A stretch of DNA of 64,000 nucleotides from Mycobacterium ahvazicum (lineage in GTDB: Bacteria > Actinomycetota > Actinomycetes > Mycobacteriales > Mycobacteriaceae). The position numbers were made by a program, and so were the translations under genes. Below the pieces are notes generated by a model. That model saw only the letters and a program-made list of their open reading frames with translations. It searched no databases and was not told the origin of the DNA. How positions within the stretch are numbered: the stretch's first letter is position 1; each line of letters opens with the position of its first letter. This document shows positions 18,177 through 27,680 of the stretch, piece by piece. Location of the stretch: contig NZ_FXEG02000002.1 of the NCBI RefSeq assembly GCF_900176255.2, positions 124,001 through 188,000 of the forward strand. The letters are read 5' to 3'.

Positions 18177-18830
18177 CTACCGGACCAGCAACCAGCCTTC
18201 GACGTGACGGTAGAAGGTCGATCGCCTGGCCGGGCGGGGCGCGGCGACACCGTCGCGCACCACCAGCACGCCGGTGCTGCCCAACTGGACGGCGCGCCCG
18301 GCCACCCAGCGACGCCAGCGTCCGTGCACCGCGGCGCGCAACCCCGGCACCGCGAGCGTCGGCTCGATGTACGCGCCGGTGATGTGGCCGTCGAACAGCT
18401 GCGTGTCGTCGACGACGGCCTCGCCGTGGATGTGCCGTCGGTCGCCGGGTGGTTGCCAGCCGGCGCGGCCGACGATCACCGCGCCGGTCTCGTCGCGTAC
18501 CAAGGTGACTCGCCCGGATGTGCCGCGCCGGGCCCGACGGACCGCTCGTCGTCCCACCGGCAAGCGGTAGACGCGGGTGGCGCGGGTGCGGCGACGCGGC
18601 ACGTAGGCCACTTCGACGTCGAGTCGCCCGGCGCGCAGCAGCCGGTTCAGCACGGCGGCCAGTTCGGCGTCGGCGCCGAGCACGATCAGCCGTCGATAGG
18701 GCCCGATCGCGGCGTCGATGTCGGCCGGGTCCTCGACCCGATGAACGGGCAGCCCGTGCAGCGGACCAGGCAGTCGCCGGTCGCCGAACCACAACACGGC
18801 CATGTCGGCCGTGTCCGTGGCGATATTCAT
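18177..18830 (-). CDS. Conserved mycobacterial protein of unknown function
   Basis: The 217-residue basic protein (many Arg, for example RRRTRATRVYRLPVGRRAVRRARRG in parts from about 78) is probably soluble. I see no known catalytic motif. From memory it corresponds to Rv0358, an uncharacterised gene next to purA. Its C-terminus GWLLVR ends 9 bases before the M50 protease start, suggesting co-transcription. The region resembles diacylglycerol-kinase-like small proteins only very loosely, so no function is proposed. Confidence 0.7.
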   Translation of the reverse strand: MNIATDTADMAVLWFGDRRLPGPLHGLPVHRVEDPADIDAAIGPYRRLIVLGADAELAAVLNRLLRAGRLDVEVAYVPRRRTRATRVYRLPVGRRAVRRARRGTSGRVTLVRDETGAVIVGRAGWQPPGDRRHIHGEAVVDDTQLFDGHITGAYIEPTLAVPGLRAAVHGRWRRWVAGRAVQLGSTGVLVVRDGVAAPRPARRSTFYRHVEGWLLVR

Positions 18831-18941
18831 GGGCTCCTCGCGACCTGCTGGGCTCGAGCAAATTTGCCCGGTTCCTCAGCGGGCCGAAAGACGCCCGCAT
18901 CGTCACCGGACTAAGGTAAGTCCCCGGCTGGACCACAATAA

Positions 18942-20263
<1,322 letters not shown>

Positions 20264-20264
<1 letters not shown>

Positions 20265-20905
20265 TGAGCGATCCCGATCCAAAAGAACTCGATCCCGAAT
20301 ACGAACACCACGGCGGTTTTCCCGAATACGGCCCGGCCACCCCGGGCCCGGGTTTCGGCCGGTTCGTGGCGGCCATGCGCCGGCTGCAGGACCTCGCTGT
20401 CTCCGCCGACCCGGCCGACGCCATCTGGGACGACGCGGCCGATCGGGTGGTTGCGCTGACGGAGTTGCTGGGGCCGTTTCAGGCCCAGGTGGAAGGTCAG
20501 GCGCCGGCGGGCCGCACGCCTGGTCTGCCCGGCATGGGCAGCTTGCTGCTGCCGCCGTGGACCTTGACGCGCTATTCGCCCGACGGCGTCGAAATGACGG
20601 GCCATTTCACTCGTTTCCACGTGGGCGGCAACTACGCGGTGCACGGCGGTGTGCTGCCGTTGTTGTTTGACCACATGTTCGGGATGATCTCGCACGCCGC
20701 GGGACGTCCGATCAGCCGCACGGCCTTTCTGCACGTCGACTACCGCAAGGTCACGCCGACCGACGTGCCGTTGCTGGTGCGCGGGCGAGTGACCAGCACC
20801 GAGGGCCGCAAGGCGTTCGTCTCCGCCGAATTGGTCGACGGTGACGAGACGCTGCTGGCCGAGGGCAACGGCCTGATGGTGCGGTTATTGCCCGGTCAGC
20901 CCTGA
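20264..20905 (+). CDS. PaaI/hotdog-fold thioesterase family protein
   Basis: The 213-residue protein has an N-terminal acidic extension and a C-terminal hotdog thioesterase domain (about 105-205) with the signature GNYAVHGGVLPLLFDHMFG, where the His-Gly-Gly and Asp resemble PaaI-type active sites, followed by AFLHVDYRKVTPT. Substrate is unknown. The GTG start at 20264 overlaps the purA stop by one base, so it is translated from the purA mRNA. From memory it is the Rv0356c orthologue. Confidence 0.85.
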
Positions 20906-20915
20906 CGCGCGCCCG

Positions 20916-20921
20916 TAGCAT
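20916..20921 (+). promoter_or_regulatory. Probable -10 box of purT, leaderless
   Basis: TAGCAT ends six bases before the GTG at 20928 with no Shine-Dalgarno sequence between. It lies in the 22-base gap that is also a synteny junction. Confidence 0.5.
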
Positions 20922-20927
20922 GCACTT

Positions 20928-22031
20928 GTGACCGAAGGACGACGCGAGACCGCAGGGGTGCCCCGGGTGTTGTTGCTGGGTTCCGGCGAACTCAGCCGCG
21001 AGCTGACGACCGCGCTGCGCCGCCTGGGCGCGGAGGTTCACGAGCACTCGGACATGGACACCGTGTCGGGGGTGATCGACCGGCTGCAACCCGACGTCGT
21101 GGTGACCGCCGCCAGCCCGGTCTCCGTCCCGGCGCTCGAGGCGCTCGCGGCCCGCTCCGACAACGACGGCATCGAATTGGTGCCTAACCTGCGCACCGTC
21201 CGGTTGACCAACGACCGGGAGGGCCTGCGCAGGCTGGCCGCCGACCAGCTGGGTCTGCCCACCGCGCCGTTCTGGTTCGCCGGCTCGCTCGACGACCTCA
21301 AGGCGGTGGCCGCACACGGCGGCTATCCGTTGCTGGTCGAGCCGCTGGGCGGGACGGCCGGGCGCTCGATGGTGTCCGGCCCCGACGACATCGAGCCCGT
21401 GTGGCGGCGGGCGACGGGGCAGGCCGAGCAGCCGCGCGTGTTGGCCGAAACGGTGGTGGAGGTCGAGTTTTACGTCACGCTGCTCGCAATCCGCAGCGAG
21501 GGTCCGAGCGGGCCGGTGATCGAGTTCTGTTCGCCGATCGGGCACCGTCGCGCCGAACCCGACGTGCTGGAATCCTGGCAGCCCCAGCATTTGAATCCGG
21601 CGGCCCTCGATGCCGCCAAATCGATCGCCGCGCGCATCGTCAAGGCGCTCGGCGGCCGCGGCGTGTTCGGTGTCGAATTGATGGTCAACGGCGACGAGGT
21701 GTACTTCTCCGACGTGAGCGCCGTTCTGCCGCATAGTGTCTGGGTGACCGTGCGCAGCCAGCGGATTTCGGCATTCGAGTTGCAGGCCCGGGCGATTCTC
21801 GGCTTGCCGGTGGATGTCCTGATGATTTCACCGGCCGCCGCGCGCACGAGTCACCCGGCGCCCACCGCCGAGGCACTGACCGCGGCGCTGGCCGTGCCGG
21901 AAAGCGACCTTCGCATCTTCGATCCGGGGCCGGGACCGCGGCGTGGGGTCGCGCTGGCCACCGCGCCGGATGTGGCATCCGCCCGCGACCGGGCCCGCGA
22001 CGTGGCCACCGCGGCGGCCAAGGGACGTTAA
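20928..22031 (+). CDS. purT: PurT-like ATP-grasp protein with substituted active-site residues
   Basis: The 367-residue protein aligns with formate-dependent GAR transformylase PurT (GSGELSRELTTALRRLGAEV; SWQPQHLNPAALDAAKSIAARIVKALGG in parts; GVFGVELMVNGDEVYFSDV). The usual enzyme is about 390-420 residues, and about 25 residues seem missing near position 38. Key sites differ from the E. coli enzyme as I recall it: the SPRPHDTG motif is SAVLPHS (264-270), the ATP-grasp lysine loop VKP...SSSGKGQ is VEPLGGTAGRSM (from 137), and the formate/GAR glutamate near residue 60 is absent. Glu250, Asp262 and Arg338-Arg339 remain. It may be inactive or repurposed. GTG at 20928. Confidence 0.8.
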   Translation: MTEGRRETAGVPRVLLLGSGELSRELTTALRRLGAEVHEHSDMDTVSGVIDRLQPDVVVTAASPVSVPALEALAARSDNDGIELVPNLRTVRLTNDREGLRRLAADQLGLPTAPFWFAGSLDDLKAVAAHGGYPLLVEPLGGTAGRSMVSGPDDIEPVWRRATGQAEQPRVLAETVVEVEFYVTLLAIRSEGPSGPVIEFCSPIGHRRAEPDVLESWQPQHLNPAALDAAKSIAARIVKALGGRGVFGVELMVNGDEVYFSDVSAVLPHSVWVTVRSQRISAFELQARAILGLPVDVLMISPAAARTSHPAPTAEALTAALAVPESDLRIFDPGPGPRRGVALATAPDVASARDRARDVATAAAKGR

Positions 22032-22032
22032 C

Positions 22033-22038
22033 TAGACT
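22033..22038 (+). promoter_or_regulatory. Probable -10 box of the rhodanese gene
   Basis: TAGACT ends seven bases before ATG 22046, without a ribosome-binding site between, suggesting a leaderless transcript starting at the rhodanese-metZ pair. Confidence 0.5.
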
Positions 22039-22045
22039 CACGAGA

Positions 22046-22453
22046 ATGAGTTACGCAGGAGATATCACGCCGCTTGAGGCATGGAAGTTGCTCAGCGACA
22101 ACCCGCAGGCGGTCTTGGTCGACGTGCGCACCGATGCCGAATGGCGGTTCGTCGGGGTGCCGGACTTGTCGAGCCTTAACCGCGACGCGGTCTTCATCGA
22201 GTGGAACACCTCGACCGGGCACAACAACAACTTCCTGGCCGAACTGAAGGACAAGCTTCCCGCGCAGGCGGGACCGGTGGTCTTCCTGTGCCGCTCCGGC
22301 AACCGCTCGATCGGTGCCGCCGAGACCGCGACCGAGGCGGGTATCGAGCCGTCCTACAACATCCTCGACGGTTTCGAGGGCAACCTCGACGCTCAGGGAC
22401 ATCGAGGTGAAACCGGTTGGCGGGCAGTCGGACTGCCCTGGAAGCAGCAATGA
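22046..22453 (+). CDS. Rhodanese-like sulfurtransferase
   Basis: The 135-residue single-domain rhodanese has the active-site loop CRSGNRS with Cys82, plus the N-terminal VLVDVRTDAEWRFVGVPDL box. Single-domain rhodaneses carry persulfide sulfur. Its position 52 bases before metZ suggests a role in supplying or detoxifying reduced sulfur during methionine synthesis. From memory Rv0390 has the same neighbour, Rv0391 (metZ). Confidence 0.92.
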   Translation: MSYAGDITPLEAWKLLSDNPQAVLVDVRTDAEWRFVGVPDLSSLNRDAVFIEWNTSTGHNNNFLAELKDKLPAQAGPVVFLCRSGNRSIGAAETATEAGIEPSYNILDGFEGNLDAQGHRGETGWRAVGLPWKQQ

Positions 22454-22505
22454 CCCGCATCGACGACGATGATGCCGGCGCAGCCGGGATCAAGGAGCGA
22501 CGGTA

Positions 22506-23723
22506 ATGAACAATGTTCCGTCGGTTCGCATTCCGAAGGCACTGCCCGACGGCGTCGGCCAAGCCACCATCGGCGTGCGCGGGGGGCTGTTACGGTCCGA
22601 GTTCGACGAGACCGCCGAGGGGATGTTCTTGACCTCGGGCTACGTCTACCCGTCGGCGGCGGCGGCCGAGCAGGCGTTCTCCGGCGAGCTGGACCGCTTT
22701 GTGTATTCGCGCTACGGCAACCCGACCGTGTCGATGTTCGAGGAACGGCTGCGGCTGATCGAGGATGCGCCGGCGGCGTTCGCGACGGCCAGTGGCATGG
22801 CCGCGGTATTCACCTCGCTGGGCGCGCTGCTGGGCGCCGGCGACCGATTGGTGGCCGCCCGCAGCCTGTTCGGATCGTGCTTCGTGGTGTGCAACGAGAT
22901 CCTGCCGCGCTGGGGTGTGGAGACCGTCTTCGTCGACGGCGACGACCTCGCCCAGTGGGAACAGGCGCTATCGGTGCCCACCCAGGCGGTGTTCTTCGAG
23001 ACGCCGTCGAACCCGATGCAGTCGCTGGTGGATATCGCCGCGGTGACCGAGCTTGCGCATGCTGCGGGTGCAAAAGTGGTGCTGGACAACGTCTTTGCCA
23101 CTCCGCTTCTGCAGCAAGGCTTTCCGCTCGGGGTTGACGTGGTGGTGTACTCCGGCACCAAGCACATCGACGGCCAGGGCCGAGTGCTCGGTGGTGCCAT
23201 CCTCGGCGATCGCGAATACATCGACGGCCCGGTGCAGAAGCTGATGCGGCACACCGGCCCGGCCATGAGTGCCTTCAACGCCTGGGTGCTGCTGAAAGGC
23301 CTTGAGACACTGTCGGTTCGGGTAAATTACAGCAATGCCTCGGCGCAGCGGATCGCGGAGTTCCTGCAAGAGCATCCGGCGGTGAGTTGGGTGCGCTACC
23401 CGTTCCTGACATCGCACCCGCAGTACGACCTGGCCAAGCGTCAGATGTCCGGTGGCGGAACGGTGCTCACCTTCGAGCTCAACGCCCCCGGCGGCGCCAA
23501 GGAGCGGGCCTTCGAAGTACTGGACAAGCTGCGGCTGATCGACATCTCGAACAATCTCGGTGACGCCAAATCGCTTGTCACACATCCGGCTACGACCACA
23601 CACCGGGCGATGGGGCCGGAAGGGCGCGCCGCGATCGGCCTCGGTGACGGCGTCGTCCGCATCTCGGTCGGCCTGGAGGACACCGACGACCTGATCGCCG
23701 ACATCGACCAAGCCCTGAGCTAG
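22506..23723 (+). CDS. metZ: O-succinylhomoserine sulfhydrylase
   Basis: The 405-residue PLP enzyme of the Cys/Met metabolism family has the cofactor-binding lysine in YSGTKHIDGQGR (Lys219), SRYGNPT (about 68-74) and ETPSNP (165-170). It uses sulfide and O-succinyl- or O-acetylhomoserine to make homocysteine. Mycobacterial MetZ is distinguished from MetB by this subgroup pattern and by the rhodanese neighbour. AAGGAGCGACGGTA precedes the ATG at 22506. Its stop overlaps the convergent ndh gene by four bases. Confidence 0.93.
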   Translation: MNNVPSVRIPKALPDGVGQATIGVRGGLLRSEFDETAEGMFLTSGYVYPSAAAAEQAFSGELDRFVYSRYGNPTVSMFEERLRLIEDAPAAFATASGMAAVFTSLGALLGAGDRLVAARSLFGSCFVVCNEILPRWGVETVFVDGDDLAQWEQALSVPTQAVFFETPSNPMQSLVDIAAVTELAHAAGAKVVLDNVFATPLLQQGFPLGVDVVVYSGTKHIDGQGRVLGGAILGDREYIDGPVQKLMRHTGPAMSAFNAWVLLKGLETLSVRVNYSNASAQRIAEFLQEHPAVSWVRYPFLTSHPQYDLAKRQMSGGGTVLTFELNAPGGAKERAFEVLDKLRLIDISNNLGDAKSLVTHPATTTHRAMGPEGRAAIGLGDGVVRISVGLEDTDDLIADIDQALS

Positions 23724-25093
23724 CCGGCTCTCTGCTCGGCGGTCTGGCGTTCGGCTTCGGTCATCGCTTCTTGCGTTTGTGCTTCCATCCAGTTCGTCAC
23801 GACTCGGGCGTACATCATCTGGTTGGTGATGGCCATCTGGCTGCGCCCGTCGCCCAGGAAGGTGATGAACCAGGCGATCACGGTGGTGAACCGGTTCTTG
23901 AAGCCGACGAGGTAGAGCAGGTGCAACCCCAGCCACGCCAGCCAGGCGATGAAGCCGCCGAACTCGAGCTTGCCGACCTGCGCGACGGCACTGAATCGCG
24001 AGATGGTGGCCATGCTGCCCTTGTCGAAGTAGTCGAAGGGCTTGCGGTTTGCCGGATCGTCGGTGCCCTTGACCATGTGCTTGATCAACGTCGCCGCGTA
24101 ATGCGCGCCCTGAATCGCGCCCTGGGCCATCCCGGGCACGTCGGGCACCGACATCAGGTCCCCGACCACGAAGACGTTCGGGTGGCCTTTGATGGTCAGG
24201 TCGGGCTCGACGACCACCCGTCCGGCCCGGTCGACCTCGGTGCCGTCGGACTGGTCGGCGAGGATCTTGCCCAGCGAGCTGGCCTGCACGCCCGCCGCCC
24301 ACACCTTGCACGCGCATTCGATGCGCCGCTTCGTGCCGTCCTTCTCCTTGATCGTGAGGCCCATGTAGTCCACGTCATCGACCATCGCGTTGAGCTGGAC
24401 TTCGACCCCCATCTTTTCCAGCCGCTGCTGTGCCTTGAGGCCCAGCTTCTCGCCCATCGGCGGCAAGACCGCGGGCGCGGCGTCGAGCAGGATCACCCGG
24501 CAATCGCGGGGCTCGATGGTGCGAAACGCTTGCTTGAGGGTGCGGTGGGCGAGCTCCTTGATCTGGCCCGCCACCTCGACACCGGTGGGTCCCGCGCCGA
24601 CGACGACGAAGGTCAGCCGGCGTTGCCGCTCGACGGGATCGTGGGTGAACTCGGCGGCCTCGAACGCACCGAGGATCCGGCCGCGCAGCTCGAGGGCGTC
24701 GTCGATGGTCTTCATGCCGGGCGCGTACGTCGCGAACTGGTCGTTGCCGAAGTAGGACTGCTGGGCACCGGCCGCCACGATCAGGCTGTCGAACGGTGTC
24801 ACCGTCTCCATGCCCATCAGCTTCGACGTCACGGTGCCGGCGGTCAGGTTGATGTCGTAGACCTCGCCCAGCAGCACCTGCACGTTCTTCTGCCGCTGCA
24901 GGATCAGCCGGGTCGCGGGCGCGATCTCGCCTTCGGACAAGATGCCGGTGGCCACCTGATAGAGCAGCGGCTGGAACAGGTGAGTGGTCGTCTTGGAGAT
25001 CAGGGTGACGTCGACGTCGGCGCGCTTGAGCGCCTTGGCCGCATTGAGCCCCCCGAACCCGCTTCCGATGACGACGACGCGATGGCGCGACAT
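23720..25093 (-). CDS. ndh: Type II NADH dehydrogenase
   Basis: The 457-residue monotopic flavoprotein has the FAD motif VIGSGFGGLNAAKAL (about 7-21), a second nucleotide motif VVVGAGPTGVEVAGQI (about 163-178) for NADH, and the VFVVGDLMS FAD block near 305. A C-terminal hydrophobic helix (GFIAWLAWLGLHLLYLVG) anchors it to the membrane, where it reduces menaquinone without pumping protons. Position next to metZ matches the paralogue called ndhA in M. tuberculosis, from memory. AAGGAGAATC precedes the ATG. Confidence 0.95.
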   Translation of the reverse strand: MSRHRVVVIGSGFGGLNAAKALKRADVDVTLISKTTTHLFQPLLYQVATGILSEGEIAPATRLILQRQKNVQVLLGEVYDINLTAGTVTSKLMGMETVTPFDSLIVAAGAQQSYFGNDQFATYAPGMKTIDDALELRGRILGAFEAAEFTHDPVERQRRLTFVVVGAGPTGVEVAGQIKELAHRTLKQAFRTIEPRDCRVILLDAAPAVLPPMGEKLGLKAQQRLEKMGVEVQLNAMVDDVDYMGLTIKEKDGTKRRIECACKVWAAGVQASSLGKILADQSDGTEVDRAGRVVVEPDLTIKGHPNVFVVGDLMSVPDVPGMAQGAIQGAHYAATLIKHMVKGTDDPANRKPFDYFDKGSMATISRFSAVAQVGKLEFGGFIAWLAWLGLHLLYLVGFKNRFTTVIAWFITFLGDGRSQMAITNQMMYARVVTNWMEAQTQEAMTEAERQTAEQRAG

Positions 25094-25558
25094 GATTCTC
25101 CTTCAGGTCCTGTGATCCGTCTGGCTCCTACAGTCTCCGCAGCGCATCTCCACCGTACGACTTCGGCGGGATGAACGTTGGGTGTGGCCGCAGGGTTGCT
25201 GGTGCCGGCGCCGTCGCGCCGCCGCCAAGAGAGACCGGTTCGGACCTTGATCTGTTGCCTACACTGCCGTCGGCCAGGGCCGCGGTGCCCTAATGGGTGG
25301 CATTCCAATGCGAGCTCCGATCACCGCTGTGTCACTCGGACCAGTTCGGCGTGCTCCAGCACCTGCATCGCCTCGTCTACCACCGCGTAGAGCTGCTCCG
25401 CCGGCCGTGACACCTTGTTGGCGCCGCGGTGCCGGTGCAGGAGCCCGCTGACAAGCTGTAGTCCTGCGCGGCGCGCGACATCCGCGTCATCGCCAATCGC
25501 GAACGGCCGCCGATCCACCGAGTAGTGTCCGTCCCAGCGGCCTGTTCAGGAGAGATCA
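25094..25558. other. 465-bp intergenic region, mostly without genes
   Basis: The stretch between ndh and the CDGP-type secreted protein holds the ndh promoter side (25094-25180), nothing recognisable from 25180 to 25320, and a minus-strand coding-like remnant at 25321-25545. The secreted protein's ribosome-binding site AGGAGAG is at the right edge. Confidence 0.6.
25321..25545 (-). pseudogene. Possible truncated coding remnant
   Basis: An open frame of 74 codons on the minus strand reads TGRWDGHYSVDRRPFAIG onward and continues DADVARRAGLQLVSGLLHRHRG, AEQLYAVVDEAMQVLEHAELVRV to a stop. The amino acid pattern and GC-rich third positions look coding. The first in-frame start is a GTG at 25518 after a plausible N-terminal stretch that is cut by a stop at 25546, so it may be the tail of a larger gene that lost its 5' part, or a small gene with a non-obvious start. 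I do not recognise the family. Confidence 0.35.
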
Positions 25559-25849
25559 ATGAAGCAATTTGGCTTGGTCGGAACGGTTGTCGCGCTTTCG
25601 GTCGGCGCACTGATTGCCTCGGCGCCCCCGGCCGGCGCCGGCTGCCAGTTGGGCGGCGTCGTACTCAGTAAGTGCGACGGACCCGTCCAGCCCGACGGCA
25701 CCTGGCAACGCTGCGTCGTGTTTCCCCCGGCCGGCGGGCGTGACGGTTCTCCCGTTTACGTCGCCAACACGAATTGCCAGACGTTGGGTCCCGACCAACA
25801 TCCGGCTGGCGTCGCGTTCACTGACCCACCGACGCACATCGACGACTAG
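25559..25849 (+). CDS. Small secreted CDGP-type mycobacterial protein
   Basis: The 96-residue protein has a Sec signal peptide (MKQFGLVGTVVALSVGALIASAPPAGA, shown in parts: hydrophobic core about 5-20, cleavage after AGA near 27). The mature part has four cysteines, including CDGPVQPDGTWQRC, which typifies a family of small mycobacterial exported proteins of unknown function. The four cysteines likely form two disulfides outside the cell. AGGAGAG lies about six bases before the ATG. Confidence 0.8.
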   Translation: MKQFGLVGTVVALSVGALIASAPPAGAGCQLGGVVLSKCDGPVQPDGTWQRCVVFPPAGGRDGSPVYVANTNCQTLGPDQHPAGVAFTDPPTHIDD

Positions 25850-25912
25850 GACCCCGGCGCTCGGCTGCTGACGGGAGCGCCGTCTCCCGTATTTCCCGGA
25901 CAGTTGGCCTAC

Positions 25913-25930
25913 TTTCACGCCACGTTGAAA
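25913..25930. promoter_or_regulatory. TetR operator, copy A
   Basis: TTTCACGCCACGTTGAAA, with outer inverted arms TTTCA/TGAAA. The same 18-base element with three changes recurs at 25952-25969, 39 bases apart centre to centre. It lies upstream of the TetR gene promoter. Confidence 0.6.
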
Positions 25931-25951
25931 AGAGTCTCAACGCAAGGGGAA

Positions 25952-25969
25952 TTTCACGCTACAATGAAA
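25952..25969. promoter_or_regulatory. TetR operator, copy B, overlapping the -10 box
   Basis: TTTCACGCTACAATGAAA. The internal TACAAT (25960-25965) is an excellent -10 hexamer nine bases before ATG 25975, so a protein bound here would occlude the promoter. This fits autorepression. Confidence 0.65.
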
Positions 25970-25974
25970 CTCTT

Positions 25975-26577
25975 ATGCCGAACAGATCGATAACCCCGGG
26001 GCCCCGAGATGAACGGGGGGTGCTCGCGGCGCGGATCACGGCGGCCGCTCGCGACGAGTTTGCCCAGCACGGCTGGGCGGGCACCACGATCCGCGCGGTC
26101 GCACGGGGGGCCGACGTCGACCCGGCGCTGGTCTACCACTACTTCGGGTCCAAGGAAGGTCTGCTGGACGCGGCGACGAACCCGCCGCAAAAGTTCCTGG
26201 AGAATGTCGCCAAGGTGTGGACCACGCCCGTCGATCAGCTGGGTGTCGCGCTGATCACCTTGTTGCTGGGGGCTTGGGCCGACGACGAAGTAGCGCCCAC
26301 CTTGCGGGCCATCCTGCAGACCGCCGCGCACGAACCGGCCACCCACGAGAAGCTGCGCCGGATCGTCGAGGGCAGCCTGATGGGTGTATCGAACCTCGGT
26401 GTCGACGAACGCGACCGGATGATCCGCAGCGGGCTTGTCTCGACACAGATGATGGGGTTCGCGCTGATGCGCTACATCTGGAGGATCGAGCCGATCGCAT
26501 CGATGACCGAAGGCGAAGCGATCGCGGCGATCGCCCCCAATCTGCAGCACTACGTCAGTGGTGACCTGACGGCGTGA
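25975..26577 (+). CDS. TetR-family transcriptional regulator
   Basis: The 200-residue protein has an N-terminal TetR helix-turn-helix (about 20-62: TIRAVARGADVDPALVYHYFGSKEGLLDAA in parts) and a C-terminal domain of the TetR_C type with conserved LRAILQTAAHEPA. It is not flanked by an obvious divergent target, and duplicated operators lie in its own promoter, so autoregulation is likely. The 5' leader is at most a few bases because the -10 box is nine bases from the ATG. Confidence 0.92.
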   Translation: MPNRSITPGPRDERGVLAARITAAARDEFAQHGWAGTTIRAVARGADVDPALVYHYFGSKEGLLDAATNPPQKFLENVAKVWTTPVDQLGVALITLLLGAWADDEVAPTLRAILQTAAHEPATHEKLRRIVEGSLMGVSNLGVDERDRMIRSGLVSTQMMGFALMRYIWRIEPIASMTEGEAIAAIAPNLQHYVSGDLTA

Positions 26578-26652
26578 CCGGGCCGGGCCGTTCTCACGGG
26601 CCTCAGAACTACCTCATAAGCCCTGCCCAGCTGCGGCTGCCATCGTCTGACC

Positions 26653-27054
26653 ATGAAGCACGTTGCGCCATATGCGATTATCGGCGTCCTTGCGGCCACC
26701 GGATCGGCACTGACCGCGCCGGCGGCGAAGGCTGACATCTCGCTGTATCGCCGACCGGGATGCTGGGGCGCCATCGCGGCGTCGCAGTCGACCGGCGAAG
26801 AATCAATCCGCACCGGCTACCCGACTCAGCAAAAGGCCGAGGACGCGGCCGTGATGTGGTGCGACGTGATCGGGAAAACCAACGACTGCCAGGTGGTCAT
26901 CTCGGGGTTGGGCTGTCTGTCGATCGCGGAGAGCCCCGACGGGAAAATCCTGGCGGGGCGCCAGGCCTTCACCCAAGACGCCGCCGATGCCGCGGCGCGC
27001 GACGGCGCGGGGCCGGGTTCGATCATCGACCTCGACGGCTGCAGCGGCTGGTGA
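26653..27054 (+). CDS. Secreted DUF4189-domain protein
   Basis: The 133-residue protein has a signal peptide (about 1-28, ending TAPAAKA) and a DUF4189-like domain with the pattern WGAIAASQSTG, GYPTQQKAEDAAVMWC, DCQVVISGLGCLSIAE. Five or six cysteines suggest disulfides. The domain is common in mycobacterial exported proteins and unassigned. The gene converges on the next one with nine bases between stops. No strong ribosome-binding site precedes the ATG. Confidence 0.8.
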   Translation: MKHVAPYAIIGVLAATGSALTAPAAKADISLYRRPGCWGAIAASQSTGEESIRTGYPTQQKAEDAAVMWCDVIGKTNDCQVVISGLGCLSIAESPDGKILAGRQAFTQDAADAAARDGAGPGSIIDLDGCSGW

Positions 27055-27063
27055 GTACCCGGC

Positions 27064-27663
27064 TCACGGCCACGGCGAGGCGGAGCTCTTGTAGTTCCCG
27101 TTGAGCGCGGTGCAGAAGTCGGAGTTCGTGCCGGCGAGCAACACGATGAAGTCGCCGCCCTTGTCGTTGAATGTCTGTGGTGGATAAGCCCATCCGCTGT
27201 TGCACATCTGGGTGGGGCTGCCCATCGATGGCCGGCGCCAGTTGGACATCTCGCACGCTTTCATGGCGGCGACGTCCGGGTAGGCGCTCTTGGCGATTAC
27301 GAGCATCGCGCCTCCCCATTTCCCGTCGTTGCGGCGATAGCCGCGCGCGCCGAACCCGGCGTTGTTCTTCTGGCACCCCAGCGCGCGCTGCAGCGCCATG
27401 AACGGCAGGGCGAGGTCGCGATCACTGATACCGGCTGCGGCAGCGATGAATTGCGCCGCGTCGGGACCGTCGACTTCTTGGACGTTCGGATCGTTGAGGC
27501 TCTTGAGTTGCTGCGACATCTGCGACGCGGCGCCCCCGCCGCCGATGATCGGTCCGCCGTTGGTGGCTGTCATGGGCGGCAGTGTGCCGGTGGGATCGGC
27601 GACGGCGGTCGGCACCGCCAACGCGTTCAGCGCCAGCATGCACGCGATAGCGAGAATCCGCAT
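27064..27663 (-). CDS. Secreted mycobacterial protein of unknown function
   Basis: The 199-residue protein has a signal peptide (MRILAIACMLALNALAVPTA, cleavage near AVA22) and a mature region with four cysteines (GCQKNN, ACEMSN, MCNSGW, DFCTAL). A Gly-rich segment GGPIIGGGGAA follows the signal. From memory it is the orthologue of Rv0398c, annotated only as secreted. AAGGAG is seven bases before the ATG. It lies 17 bases after lpqK in the same direction and so is probably the third gene of the fadE7-lpqK operon. Confidence 0.78.
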   Translation of the reverse strand: MRILAIACMLALNALAVPTAVADPTGTLPPMTATNGGPIIGGGGAASQMSQQLKSLNDPNVQEVDGPDAAQFIAAAAGISDRDLALPFMALQRALGCQKNNAGFGARGYRRNDGKWGGAMLVIAKSAYPDVAAMKACEMSNWRRPSMGSPTQMCNSGWAYPPQTFNDKGGDFIVLLAGTNSDFCTALNGNYKSSASPWP

Positions 27664-27680
27664 ACCTCAAACTCCTTCGC

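Noticed and set aside
22454..22505. SAM or S-box riboswitch before metZ
   Set aside because: The gap is only 52 bases and contains just a ribosome-binding site.
23771..25174. Long plus-strand open frame opposite ndh
   Set aside because: It mirrors the ndh codons, has a His/Gln/Arg-rich composition without motifs, and the minus-strand frame is an unmistakable NADH dehydrogenase.
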